DNA of 28,625 nucleotides from Proteobacteria bacterium UBA1844 (GTDB lineage Bacteria; Pseudomonadota; Gammaproteobacteria; Steroidobacterales; Woeseiaceae), in NCBI GenBank assembly GCA_002338615.1, contig DDIS01000055.1, forward strand, positions 36,786 to 65,410. The letters are read 5' to 3'. Below are positions 1-7,034 of the stretch, in pieces. How positions within the stretch are numbered: position 1 is the stretch's first letter; every line of letters begins with the position of its first letter. The notes below the pieces were generated by a model that worked only from the letters and a program-made list of their open reading frames with translations, made no database searches and had not been told where the DNA came from. The translations under genes were made by a program, and so were the position numbers.

Positions 1-452
1 TCGGCGGCCGCCAGCGTGTCCCGGTACCAGCGCCGGTAGGTGGGCTTGAAGCGAATCAGTTTTAAGTCCGTGTCGCCGCGGATACTCAAGACGTATGGAA
101 TACCGATCTCGGCGGCCAGTGTCCTGCCGAGAGGCCCTTCATAACTCAGCTTGTGACAATGAATGATATCGGGGTTGATATCGTTCTCGCGCAGGATGCA
201 TCTCAAGCGACGTGTAAGGCGTGCCAGGAAGTAACGAAGGCCGAGCCCAAACGGCAGCGCAAAAAAGTGCATGGCAAACACGTTGCCATCGTGCCGCACA
301 AGCCCGGAGCGGCCAGGGCGCGAGCTTCGATTCAGCGACAGCACCGTATGCTCGAAATCGTCGGCCGCCGCAACAAGGTTGTTGACCGCCCGGGTCTTCC
401 TGCCCGCGATACTGTCCTGGTAGTCGCAGGAGATATGTAAAATATGTGCCAT
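1..452 (-). CDS. Glycosyltransferase family 4, N-terminal part (runs off the left edge)
   Basis: The minus-strand frame from an ATG at 452 stays open to the window edge, giving about 150 residues of the N-terminal half. It starts MAHILHISCDYQDS and contains a Rossmann-like acceptor half with PDIIHCHKLSYEGPLGR and IPYVLSIRGDTD. This pattern (beta strand, 'DIIH.H', 'P.V...RG') is typical of the N-terminal lobe of GT-B fold, GT4-type enzymes that add sugars during polysaccharide or glycolipid synthesis in the cytoplasm. The donor-binding C-terminal half lies outside the window, so the sugar cannot be guessed. The gene is divergent from a second GT4 gene 136 bases away, so both probably belong to one surface-polysaccharide locus. 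An overlapping open frame at 139-567 on the same strand is a shadow. Confidence 0.82.
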   Translation of the reverse strand, partial: MAHILHISCDYQDSIAGRKTRAVNNLVAAADDFEHTVLSLNRSSRPGRSGLVRHDGNVFAMHFFALPFGLGLRYFLARLTRRLRCILRENDINPDIIHCHKLSYEGPLGRTLAAEIGIPYVLSIRGDTDLKLIRFKPTYRRWYRDTLAAA

Positions 453-479
453 GTGGCGCCGGTCCCGGATTATTGTCCT

Positions 480-495
480 GCAGTGGCTGCACTGC
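480..495. repeat. Short inverted repeat in the divergent glycosyltransferase gap
   Basis: GCAGTG (480-485) and CACTGC (490-495) are perfect reverse complements around a four-base centre, in the middle of the 135-base gap between two divergently transcribed glycosyltransferase genes. The position suits an operator for a dimeric regulator, but no known consensus is recognised and a 6-base repeat can occur by chance. Confidence 0.3.
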
Positions 496-587
496 GGCGG
501 GTGTGTATGCTACTGGCAACAAGGGGCGACGCAAGCGTTTGTCTGGCTGCCGAACTTCAATTGACACGATGATAGCAAGGAGCCTGA

Positions 588-1736
588 ATGCGTGTAGTCA
601 TGGCCGGGGATTTTCCCCGGAAGCCCGACGAAATCGGCGGCGGTGTGGAGGCCGTCACCACCTATCTCGCGAATGCCCTGCAGGCGCTGCCGGATATCGA
701 GCTTGAAGCAGTGACGCTCGATCGCTGGGGTGGCGCGGCGCGCAGCGAGATGCAGCGCGATGTAATGGTGCATTTCGTGCCGCTCAGCCGGAGGCCAAGC
801 CGCCTTTCCAACCGGCAGAACGTCCATCGCATGAGCGACAGGATTCGCGCGCTTGCGCCCGACCTGGTCCACGCACAGGTAGCCAACCAATACGCGGCTG
901 CGGCAAAGCACAGCGGATTCCCCTGGGTCTTGACGGCTCATGGAATTCGCCATCTGGAAATGGCGCTGCGCCCCGGACTGCTAAATCGATACAGGGGAGC
1001 CATGATCCGCCGTGAAGAGTTTCACCTGATGGCTGCGGCCCAACACCTGATATCGATCAGCCCGTTCATTACCGACGTCTTCAACGCGCATATTTCCGCA
1101 ACCACCACCCAGATCGATAACCCGGTTGACGGTGCTTTTTTCGATGCATCACGAAATGCGCAGGATGCAAGCCTGCTCTATGTCGGCCGGCTGATTCCAC
1201 GAAAGGACATCCTGACCTTGTTGAAGGCGTTCGTAATGGTGAAGGAACAAGTGCCGGAAGCCGAGTTGCGGCTCGCAGGCGAGGGCATCACGGGTCTGGA
1301 ACCGACAGGCTACCCCGCACAGATGATGCGCTTCATCGAACAGCACGGGCTGACTGAGGCAGTCACATTTCTCGGTCAACTCGACGACGCGGCATTGATT
1401 GCAGAGTATGAAAAGTGCAGCCTGATGGTCGTATCGTCGATTCTGGAAACTGCGCCGATGGTGATTCTGCAAGCCATGGCAGCAGGTGTACCAGTGGTAA
1501 GTACAGATGTAGGGGGCATACGTTATCTCGTGGAACACGATTCTTCCGGCGCGATTGTCGCGGCCGGTGACGCCGCCGCGCTGGGCCGGGAAGTGGTGGC
1601 AATTCTCAAAGATCCGGAAAAGTGCCTGCGCTTCGGGCAGCATGCGCGTAGGCTTGCCGAAAGCCGCCTGCGCGCGAGTGACGTTGCAGCCCGGACCCGG
1701 GACGTTTATGTCGCGGCCTTGCAGTCGGCCAGCTAA
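588..1736 (+). CDS. Glycosyltransferase family 4 (GT-B fold)
   Basis: A 382-residue protein of normal GT4 length. The N-terminal lobe has the GGGVEAV loop (17-23), LVHAQVANQY (93-102) and VLTAHGIRHLE. The C-terminal lobe has LLYVGRLIPRKD (196-207) and the donor-binding segment around LETAPMVILQAMAAG (286-300). The second acidic position of the family's EX7E motif is Gln295 (E287...Q295), a variant I recall from other GT4 proteins, so activity is not excluded. AAGGAG sits 6 bases before the ATG, supporting this start. The next gene follows after 21 bases with its own Shine-Dalgarno site, so the two probably form an operon. The expected role is transfer of a sugar from a nucleotide-sugar donor during exopolysaccharide or glycolipid assembly at the inner face of the membrane. 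The substrate is unknown. Confidence 0.9.
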   Translation: MRVVMAGDFPRKPDEIGGGVEAVTTYLANALQALPDIELEAVTLDRWGGAARSEMQRDVMVHFVPLSRRPSRLSNRQNVHRMSDRIRALAPDLVHAQVANQYAAAAKHSGFPWVLTAHGIRHLEMALRPGLLNRYRGAMIRREEFHLMAAAQHLISISPFITDVFNAHISATTTQIDNPVDGAFFDASRNAQDASLLYVGRLIPRKDILTLLKAFVMVKEQVPEAELRLAGEGITGLEPTGYPAQMMRFIEQHGLTEAVTFLGQLDDAALIAEYEKCSLMVVSSILETAPMVILQAMAAGVPVVSTDVGGIRYLVEHDSSGAIVAAGDAAALGREVVAILKDPEKCLRFGQHARRLAESRLRASDVAARTRDVYVAALQSAS

Positions 1737-1757
1737 ACCTCAAGGAGTAACGGACTG

Positions 1758-3509
1758 ATGGGCGCATTCCTGTACATTCGACGGCCGGCACCAAGCGAGC
1801 AGGCCGCTCAAGATTCCGTGGCACAGCGCTCCATTCTGCAGATGCAGTCGCGTGGCCTGCAGCACAAAGCACTGCTTGCGCGTAATGGTTTTGACTTGCA
1901 CATTTACTCCAAGCGACGCTTTGAAACCGAAAACGTTCTCGAATTCGAGAACGGTAGTTTCATCGTCGCAACAGGCACGCTTATCTACCGCAATCGAATC
2001 GGCAATGCTGCTCTTGCCGCGTTATTCGAAGACTTCACGCGTGAACGCCTGACGTTTGAGAATGCGCTTGGCCATTTCGCGGTGTGGATCTACCACGCAG
2101 GCCGCCTGAGCCTGTTCACAGATTATCAGGGCATGTACCAGGTCTACCGGGATGAAACCTGGGGCCTCATATCCAGTTCCTTTCTTGCGGTGCATGCCGC
2201 GTGCAAGACACGCACGCCCAGTGCGCAGGAAATTTACGAATACCTGTGTTTTTCCCACTACTACGGCAACCAGACGATTATCAAGGAAGTCTCCCGGCTT
2301 GATGAGCGCTTTATCCATCAACTGGTCCCCGGGCATTCGGAAACTCTGAAACGAATCCGTTTACCCGAATTTGATCCGCAAGCAGATTTCGACGCCCAGG
2401 TCGAGCGCACGCATGAGCTGCTTGGCAATTATTTCGGTGCGTTGGCGGCTGCTTTTGGCAATGATCAGTCGCTGGGGCTTACCGGCGGCTACGACAGTCG
2501 CTTGACGCTTGCCTGCCTGCGTCATTGTGGCGTCAGCCCACGGGTGTATGTGCAGGGCCCCGACAGCTCCATTGATGTCCGGATCGCGAAGGCAGTTGCT
2601 GCCGCGGGAAACTTCAAGATAGACCACGAACCGGATGCAGCAATGCCTGCATTCACCCGCGATGAATTTGCGGCCCGTTTGCAATCTGCCTACCATTATA
2701 TTGACGGCTTTAATCCTGCCGGCCTGTTCAACAGCTGGTCGCTTAGCGCCAACGAGCGCAGCCGGGTGCCGCGACCGGAGCGGCTGCGTTTGTACGGTAT
2801 GGCGGGCGAGATTTACCGGCGCAATCTGCCGCTTGCAAACCGCCCATGCACTATTGAGAGGTTTCTTACGGTGCAGGCCGACAAAGCAGATTACTCGTCA
2901 TTCACAGACTCTTTTGACAAGCGCGGGTTTTTCCGGGCTGTTGGCGCCAAGAATGTGGCTGCGATGCAGCTGGACGCACGTCGCTTGACGCCGGAGCAAA
3001 CCGAACTCAGCTACCCGCATTTTCGCCTTGCGAGGAACTCCGGCTGGCAAATGAGTGCGCAGAATGAACGAGCGCATGCGCTCGTTCCTTATGGTGAGCC
3101 GGCATTGAGCTACGCCAGCGGCGGCATCCGGATGGAATTTCGTGATCTTGGGCGCTTTGAAGCGGCGCTCATTCAGCGTGCAGACCCGGTTCTCGCGGCA
3201 GTAACGTCTGCCTACGGGCATGCTTTCAGTGAAGCGCCCGGACTAAAAAGGCGCTTGCGTACGAGCTTGTTACGCGCGGTTCCGGTGGCCGCACGTCCGT
3301 TGATGTATCGACTTCGAGCCAAGCGGCGACAGCCGCCTGATCGAGCGATATTTCAGCGGGCCGACTACCTGTCCGCAATTTTTCCCGATGGGTTCCCGCA
3401 CGTGCGGCCGCTGGTTAACGTAAACGAAATAAAAGATGCGGCAATGCTAAGCCGTGCACTGACGGTGGAATTGATCCTGGACGGACGGTTCGCCTGCCAG
3501 CCTGCCTGA
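1758..3509 (+). CDS. Asparagine synthetase-like protein lacking the glutaminase cysteine
   Basis: A 583-residue protein with the two-part layout of class B asparagine synthetases. An Ntn-hydrolase-like N-terminal half (about 1-200) is followed by an ATP-pyrophosphatase domain with a PP-loop, LTGGYDSR, at 241-248 (family form SGGxDS). The N-terminus reads MGAFLYI: the Cys at position 2 that forms the glutaminase nucleophile is absent, so it should not release ammonia from glutamine. Such proteins in polysaccharide loci are thought to amidate or otherwise modify carboxyl groups by ATP activation, but no specific substrate can be read here. AAGGAG lies 9 bases before the ATG. It follows the GT4 gene by 21 bases, as a likely operon partner. 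A lasso-peptide cyclase is a distant alternative; no precursor or protease gene is nearby. Confidence 0.82.
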   Translation: MGAFLYIRRPAPSEQAAQDSVAQRSILQMQSRGLQHKALLARNGFDLHIYSKRRFETENVLEFENGSFIVATGTLIYRNRIGNAALAALFEDFTRERLTFENALGHFAVWIYHAGRLSLFTDYQGMYQVYRDETWGLISSSFLAVHAACKTRTPSAQEIYEYLCFSHYYGNQTIIKEVSRLDERFIHQLVPGHSETLKRIRLPEFDPQADFDAQVERTHELLGNYFGALAAAFGNDQSLGLTGGYDSRLTLACLRHCGVSPRVYVQGPDSSIDVRIAKAVAAAGNFKIDHEPDAAMPAFTRDEFAARLQSAYHYIDGFNPAGLFNSWSLSANERSRVPRPERLRLYGMAGEIYRRNLPLANRPCTIERFLTVQADKADYSSFTDSFDKRGFFRAVGAKNVAAMQLDARRLTPEQTELSYPHFRLARNSGWQMSAQNERAHALVPYGEPALSYASGGIRMEFRDLGRFEAALIQRADPVLAAVTSAYGHAFSEAPGLKRRLRTSLLRAVPVAARPLMYRLRAKRRQPPDRAIFQRADYLSAIFPDGFPHVRPLVNVNEIKDAAMLSRALTVELILDGRFACQPA

Positions 3510-3633
3510 TGTCGCGGCAACGAAACCGCTGAACACAACGCGTCCGCAACGCACGCCCGCCAAGGGGTGCGAACAAATCTCGTCGCTGGCATCCGAAAAC
3601 AAGACTTGCTTCACGGTTTTTGACATCCACGGC

Positions 3634-3646
3634 GTCACAATGTGAC
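3634..3646. repeat. 13-base palindrome upstream of the riboswitch
   Basis: GTCACAATGTGAC is a perfect 6-1-6 inverted repeat, about 110 bases upstream of the riboswitch and 60-90 bases upstream of the candidate -10 elements. It could be a protein-binding operator for that promoter. The half-sites are in the opposite order to a CRP site (TGTGA-N6-TCACA), so CRP is not proposed. The rest of 3510-3700 shows no gene or other clear element. Confidence 0.35.
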
Positions 3647-3702
3647 CTAACGATAAGTCTTTCTGCGGCCAAGGATGACGGCGAAAGAGGCGACAAATCG
3701 TT

Positions 3703-3730
3703 TATAATCAACAATTTAGGAAATTATACT
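3703..3730 (+). promoter_or_regulatory. Candidate sigma-70 -10 elements for the riboswitch transcript
   Basis: Two -10-like hexamers lie in an AT-rich stretch before the riboswitch: TATAAT at 3703-3708 and TATACT at 3725-3730. The second would start transcription near 3737, about 20 bases before the aptamer. Neither has a convincing -35 hexamer at 16-18 bases, so an activator (perhaps through the palindrome at 3634-3646) or an extended element may be needed. Confidence 0.45.
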
Positions 3731-3757
3731 AAAGTGTTGATGAATTAGGAATTTCAG

Positions 3758-3847
3758 ATACAGAAAGGCAAACCGATCGAAAGGTCGGGACGCAAAGCCA
3801 CCGGTTTACGGGCTATGAGCCTATGACAGCGGGGTTGCCGGTTTGAT
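3758..3847 (+). promoter_or_regulatory. Cyclic di-GMP-I (GEMM-I) riboswitch aptamer
   Basis: The stretch matches the GEMM-I consensus step by step. The P1 arm GGCAA (3767-3771) pairs with TTGCC (3835-3839). A hairpin CCGATC-GAAA-GGTCGG (3773-3788) carries the GNRA tetraloop. It is followed by the invariant GGGACGCAAAGCC (3787-3799), a second hairpin with a TATG receptor-like segment, and GCGGGGTTGCC. By alignment to the Vibrio Vc2 aptamer from memory, the ligand contacts are G20 = 3768, A47 = 3795 and C92 = 3838. The G at position 20 favours c-di-GMP over the cGAMP-binding GEMM-Ib variant, which has A. About 160 bases of leader follow before the lipoprotein start at 4010. The expression platform is not obvious: CGTTAA/TTAACG (3903-3908/3920-3925) is a weak hairpin, and a run of T at about 3953-3957 lacks a strong stem. 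Confidence 0.93.
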
Positions 3848-4009
3848 CATCGTGTTGCGAGCTAAGTACCTTCTATATAGTCCACGCGACCATCGTCAAA
3901 TACGTTAATTAGCCCTGTTTTAACGGCTGCGTTCACGATTAAAGTGCGCTAGTTTTTATCTGCGCGTCGACGGTTTGGCCTTGCTGATACAAGAGCAGGA
4001 GCCATTTGG

Positions 4010-5977
4010 ATGAAGGGAACTCGTCGCGTCGCGTACGGCATGATTGCCGCCATCAGCAGCATCGTACTCGGCGGCTGTCTGTCGAAGGGGGAGGCAGATG
4101 ATCCGTACGGATTGTTCGTTGTAGAGCACAAGCAGGAAGTTTCAATATCCGGCAGTGTTGGCGACGGCCCGCTGGCAAATTCCGATCTCAGTGTGTCGGC
4201 GGTCGACGGTAACTCCCTGGCCGAGGGCAAGAGTGACGAGAAAGCCGGCTACTCAATGACATTCTACGCACCGGTCAAGGGCTATCCATTAATTATTACA
4301 GCGTCGGGCGGCAAGGATCTCGTTACCAATCGCGCACCGGATTTTGCGCTGCAGGGTGCGGTTATTTCATCCAGCGCAGTTGCGACCGCCAATATCAACC
4401 CGTTTTCAACGCTGGCGATCGAGATGGCCAAGGATCTGAACGGTGGCCTGACGACCGCGAATCTCGCGCGCGCGGAAGAGGTAGTCACCGTAGCGCTAAA
4501 CAGCGGGCTCTCCACGCTGGTCGATTCCGGTCCCATCGCAACTCCTATCGACGAAAGAAATATTGCCGAAATCGTGATGGCTTCCGAAACCCTCTCCGAA
4601 ATCATCAGGCGTAGCAGCGACGCATTGAACTCGGCGGGAGAAGCAACGACTGCTGAGCGAGTCATCGAGTCACTTGGTGCGGACCTCATCGACGGAGTCA
4701 TTGAAGGTAACGGTGGCGCGCGCGCCGATGGAAGAATCTCGGCCGCGGTAATTGCCGCGAGTGCCCAGGTGTTGCTCGAATCCATGAGCCACACGTTGCA
4801 TGTCGATGGCATTGATGCAACAGACGGTATGCAATATGCGATCAGCGTTGTATCGCCCAATCCGGCTGAGCCGGCATTGAGTACCATGACACCGGGCACC
4901 GAGATGGTGGAGCAGTGGAAAGCGGCTTTGTTCGCCGTCGCGTCGGTCAGCGATGACCCGGATATTTTACAACTGGCCGCCGCGGCCGATGGCGTCGTGC
5001 CGGGCATGGCTGCGGCAGATATCCGGGCAATGATCTCCGATAGCCATCGCAGTGCGCTCTACCAGGCGTTGAACAAGATCGCGGCTGGGCCGCCATCGAT
5101 GGTTGCCGCAGTCAATTCAGTAGCGCGCACGGGCGGCGGGCAGATTGTGACTGCCAACCGGGCGCCGACAATTTCCGGAAGCCCGCAAAAATCGATTCGC
5201 ATTGGAGAGCAGTACGATTTCCAGCCGAAAGTCAGCGACCTGGATGGAGATGAGTTGAGTTTCAGCGTTCAGGGCAAGCCAGGCTGGCTGAAATTTGAAA
5301 CGAAAACAGGCCGCTTGTCGGGCGCGCCGACCAACGCTGACACAGGCGTGCACGCGGGCATCATCGTTTCCGTGTCGGATGGGCAGGCCAGCAGTAATGT
5401 TGGACCATTTTCAATTACGGTCGCGGGTGCAGATTCGGCGCCGAGAATTTCCGGATCGCCGCCTGCGGACGCAATCGTTGGCGTGCGGTACCAGTTCAAG
5501 CCGACAGCAAGCGACCCGAACGGCGGTCCCATGCGCTTCTCGATCGAGAACAAGCCGACCTGGGCGAATTTCGATGTCCTGACGGGTTTGCTTGCGGGTA
5601 CGCCCGGAGAAAGTGACGTCGGCGCGGACCGGAACATAAGGATTTCAGTCACCGATGGCCATTCCACTGCGTACCTTGCGGCGTTCAGTATCGAAGTGAA
5701 GTCGGCGGGCAAATCCGCCGGCCGAGTAACGGTCAGCTGGACTCCGCCGACGCGCAACGAGGACGGTACCGTGCTCAAGAACCTGGCAGGCTACCGTATC
5801 TACTGGCGCAAAGAGGCCGCAACGTTCAATGATTCAATGATGATCGGCAACGCCAACGTTACGCATGTGCAGATTGATGACCTGGTACCCGGCAAATACG
5901 AAATTGTCGTCACGGCGTTCAATGACCTTGGTACAGAGAGCAGGTTCTCGAATATGGTCAGCAAGGTTGCTGACTAG
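4010..5977 (+). CDS. Riboswitch-controlled surface lipoprotein with Ig-like (He_PIG) and fibronectin III-like domains
   Basis: A 655-residue predicted lipoprotein. The signal peptide ends in the lipobox L20-G-G-C23, so Cys23 should be lipidated. Residues 45-110 look like a small beta domain (SISGSVGDGPLANSDL). Residues 120-370 are alanine-rich and probably helical, with no family recognised. Two 'putative Ig' (He_PIG) repeats follow at about 385-472 and 477-564, each with the sequence P.ISGSP...YQF.P...D.....F.I..KP.W..F...TG.L.G.P. The C-terminus (571-655) is a fibronectin III-like domain with the AGYRIYWR strand. AGGAG lies 8 bases before the ATG. The domains suggest an adhesin or matrix protein, which fits control by a c-di-GMP riboswitch 160 bases upstream. 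There is no PEP-CTERM or LPXTG anchor. Function is inferred from architecture only. Confidence 0.85.
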   Translation: MKGTRRVAYGMIAAISSIVLGGCLSKGEADDPYGLFVVEHKQEVSISGSVGDGPLANSDLSVSAVDGNSLAEGKSDEKAGYSMTFYAPVKGYPLIITASGGKDLVTNRAPDFALQGAVISSSAVATANINPFSTLAIEMAKDLNGGLTTANLARAEEVVTVALNSGLSTLVDSGPIATPIDERNIAEIVMASETLSEIIRRSSDALNSAGEATTAERVIESLGADLIDGVIEGNGGARADGRISAAVIAASAQVLLESMSHTLHVDGIDATDGMQYAISVVSPNPAEPALSTMTPGTEMVEQWKAALFAVASVSDDPDILQLAAAADGVVPGMAAADIRAMISDSHRSALYQALNKIAAGPPSMVAAVNSVARTGGGQIVTANRAPTISGSPQKSIRIGEQYDFQPKVSDLDGDELSFSVQGKPGWLKFETKTGRLSGAPTNADTGVHAGIIVSVSDGQASSNVGPFSITVAGADSAPRISGSPPADAIVGVRYQFKPTASDPNGGPMRFSIENKPTWANFDVLTGLLAGTPGESDVGADRNIRISVTDGHSTAYLAAFSIEVKSAGKSAGRVTVSWTPPTRNEDGTVLKNLAGYRIYWRKEAATFNDSMMIGNANVTHVQIDDLVPGKYEIVVTAFNDLGTESRFSNMVSKVAD

Positions 5978-6005
5978 TGTCGTGCGCGAATTGGTCGTAC
6001 AGGGC

Positions 6006-6470
6006 CTAGGTTTGCGACTGCAGGTAGTTCTGCACGCCTATTTTTTCAATCAGCCCGAGCTGGGTCTCCAGCCAGTCGATGTGTTCTTCTTCTGACTCGA
6101 GAATATTGTCGAATAGTTCGCGACTGACGTAATCCTGCACGCTTTCGCAACTGGCTATCGCCTTGCGCAGATCCTTGACGCCATCCAGTTCCATAGCCAG
6201 GTCGCACTTGAGGGCTTCCGGTGCATCTTCGCCGATGCGCAAACGACCGAGGTCCTGCAGATTGGGCAGCCCCTCGAGAAACAGGATGCGTTCAATAAGT
6301 GCGTCCGCGTGTTTCATTTCGTCGATGGACTCGTTGTATTCCTGCTCGCCGAGTTTGCCGAGACCCCAGTCCTTGAACATGCGCGAATGCAGGAAGTACT
6401 GGTTGATTGCCGTCAACTCATTTTTCAAGACTCGGTTGAGATGCTCGAGAACTGCTTTATCGCCCTGCAT
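6006..6470 (-). CDS. bfr: Bacterioferritin
   Basis: A 154-residue protein that aligns along its whole length with E. coli Bfr (about 158 residues). The diiron ferroxidase ligands are all present: E18, E51, H54, E94, E127 and H130. The haem ligand M52, in SIDEMKHAD, is also present. The C-terminus ends with QNYLQSQ as in the family. The product should assemble a 24-subunit haem-containing shell that oxidises Fe(II) and stores iron in the cytoplasm. GGAG lies 7 bases before the ATG. The gene follows bfd by 122 bases on the same strand and may share its iron-responsive promoter. Its 3' end faces the lipoprotein gene, 28 bases away, with no obvious terminator between them. The 6538-6560 gap has a weak ATTCCGC/GCGGAAT hairpin of unknown meaning. 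Confidence 0.96.
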   Translation of the reverse strand: MQGDKAVLEHLNRVLKNELTAINQYFLHSRMFKDWGLGKLGEQEYNESIDEMKHADALIERILFLEGLPNLQDLGRLRIGEDAPEALKCDLAMELDGVKDLRKAIASCESVQDYVSRELFDNILESEEEHIDWLETQLGLIEKIGVQNYLQSQT

Positions 6471-6592
6471 GGCGTTTCTCCGCTTGGCCGTGGGCCGTCA
6501 CGGGCCATGATATAGCGCGAGGAATGTACTGCAAGTTATTCCGCTCGAGTGCCGCGGAATGCTTCAGTGAGCGGATAATTTGCGCTGCTTCG

Positions 6593-6811
6593 TTACGCCA
6601 GTTGCGGGCGGTAAAGGCGCGGCAGGGGGTAGGGCGAATGTGACGGCTTTTGAGTGGCATCACGGAGCACGTCGAGAGCGATCTCCCTGCATGAGCCGCA
6701 GCCGGCGGCAAGGCCCAGCTCCCGCTGCAACGTCCCGAGATCCGCGCTGCCGGTTGCCGCGGCGTCACGAATTTGCTGCTCGGTTATCGCATTGCAGATG
6801 CAGACGTACAT
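6593..6811 (-). CDS. bfd: Bacterioferritin-associated ferredoxin
   Basis: A 72-residue protein with the BFD-type [2Fe-2S] motif: C4, C6, C38 and C41 (CIC near the N-terminus and GCGSC at 37-41). Bfd binds bacterioferritin and supplies electrons to mobilise stored ferric iron, so its place directly upstream of bfr on the same strand is functionally apt. The E. coli protein has 64 residues; the eight or so extra C-terminal residues (PYPLPRLYRPQLA) look unstructured. No strong Shine-Dalgarno is visible before the ATG. The start is fixed by the family N-terminus M-Y-V-C. A promoter overlapped by a Fur-like box lies about 30-60 bases upstream. Confidence 0.95.
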   Translation of the reverse strand: MYVCICNAITEQQIRDAAATGSADLGTLQRELGLAAGCGSCREIALDVLRDATQKPSHSPYPLPRLYRPQLA

Positions 6812-6840
6812 TGATGAGCCCGGTGCTTTGAACTGGCTGT

Positions 6841-6869
6841 ATTCAAACCTAAATGCGAATGATTGTCAA
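6841..6869 (-). promoter_or_regulatory. bfd promoter overlapped by a Fur-box-like operator
   Basis: On the minus strand TTGACA (6869-6864, a perfect -35) is followed by a 17-base spacer and TTGAAT (6846-6841, 4/6 match to -10). This places transcription start about 20 bases before bfd. On the plus strand TGCGAATGATTGTCA (6854-6868) matches the 7-1-7 Fur consensus TGATAATnATTATCA at 11 of the 14 defined positions and covers the -35 and spacer. This is the classic layout for repression by iron-loaded Fur, so bfd is predicted to rise under iron limitation. The site is also about 170 bases upstream of the divergent dehydrogenase gene. Confidence 0.75.
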
Positions 6870-7034
6870 TACGATTATGTCACATATTGCACCCGTGACG
6901 AGCTGCAGGAACTCATCCGGCCTCAGCGAGTGGCGGCTGTACACGGGTCCCGGGTCCGGCCACAATCGCGATACCATGCGCTGCGACAAGCCGAACACCT
7001 TCAGCGCAGGTCCGGTCAGCAAAGGATTTCAGGC

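Noticed and set aside
139..567. A 142-codon minus-strand open frame overlapping the first glycosyltransferase
   Set aside because: The neighbouring frame starting at 452 gives a convincing GT4 N-terminus; this one has Pro/Arg/Cys-rich shadow composition.
3634..3646. A CRP binding site
   Set aside because: The half-sites are in the reversed order (TCACA before TGTGA) with one central base instead of six.
3758..3847. The cGAMP-specific GEMM-Ib class
   Set aside because: The position equivalent to G20 is G (3768), as in c-di-GMP aptamers, not the A of the cGAMP variant.
4282..5007. A 241-codon minus-strand open frame inside the riboswitch-controlled lipoprotein
   Set aside because: It is antisense to a gene with signal peptide, repeats and a good ribosome site; low-complexity Ser/Ala-rich shadow.
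4010..5977. A PEP-CTERM sorting signal on the lipoprotein, suggested by the PrsR gene
   Set aside because: The C-terminus ends in the fibronectin-like domain with no PEP motif, hydrophobic helix or basic tail.
6654..7034. An N-terminal extension of the short-chain dehydrogenase
   Set aside because: It overlaps bfd and its promoter, has no SDR similarity, and the ATG at 7035 has a Shine-Dalgarno and the family N-terminus.
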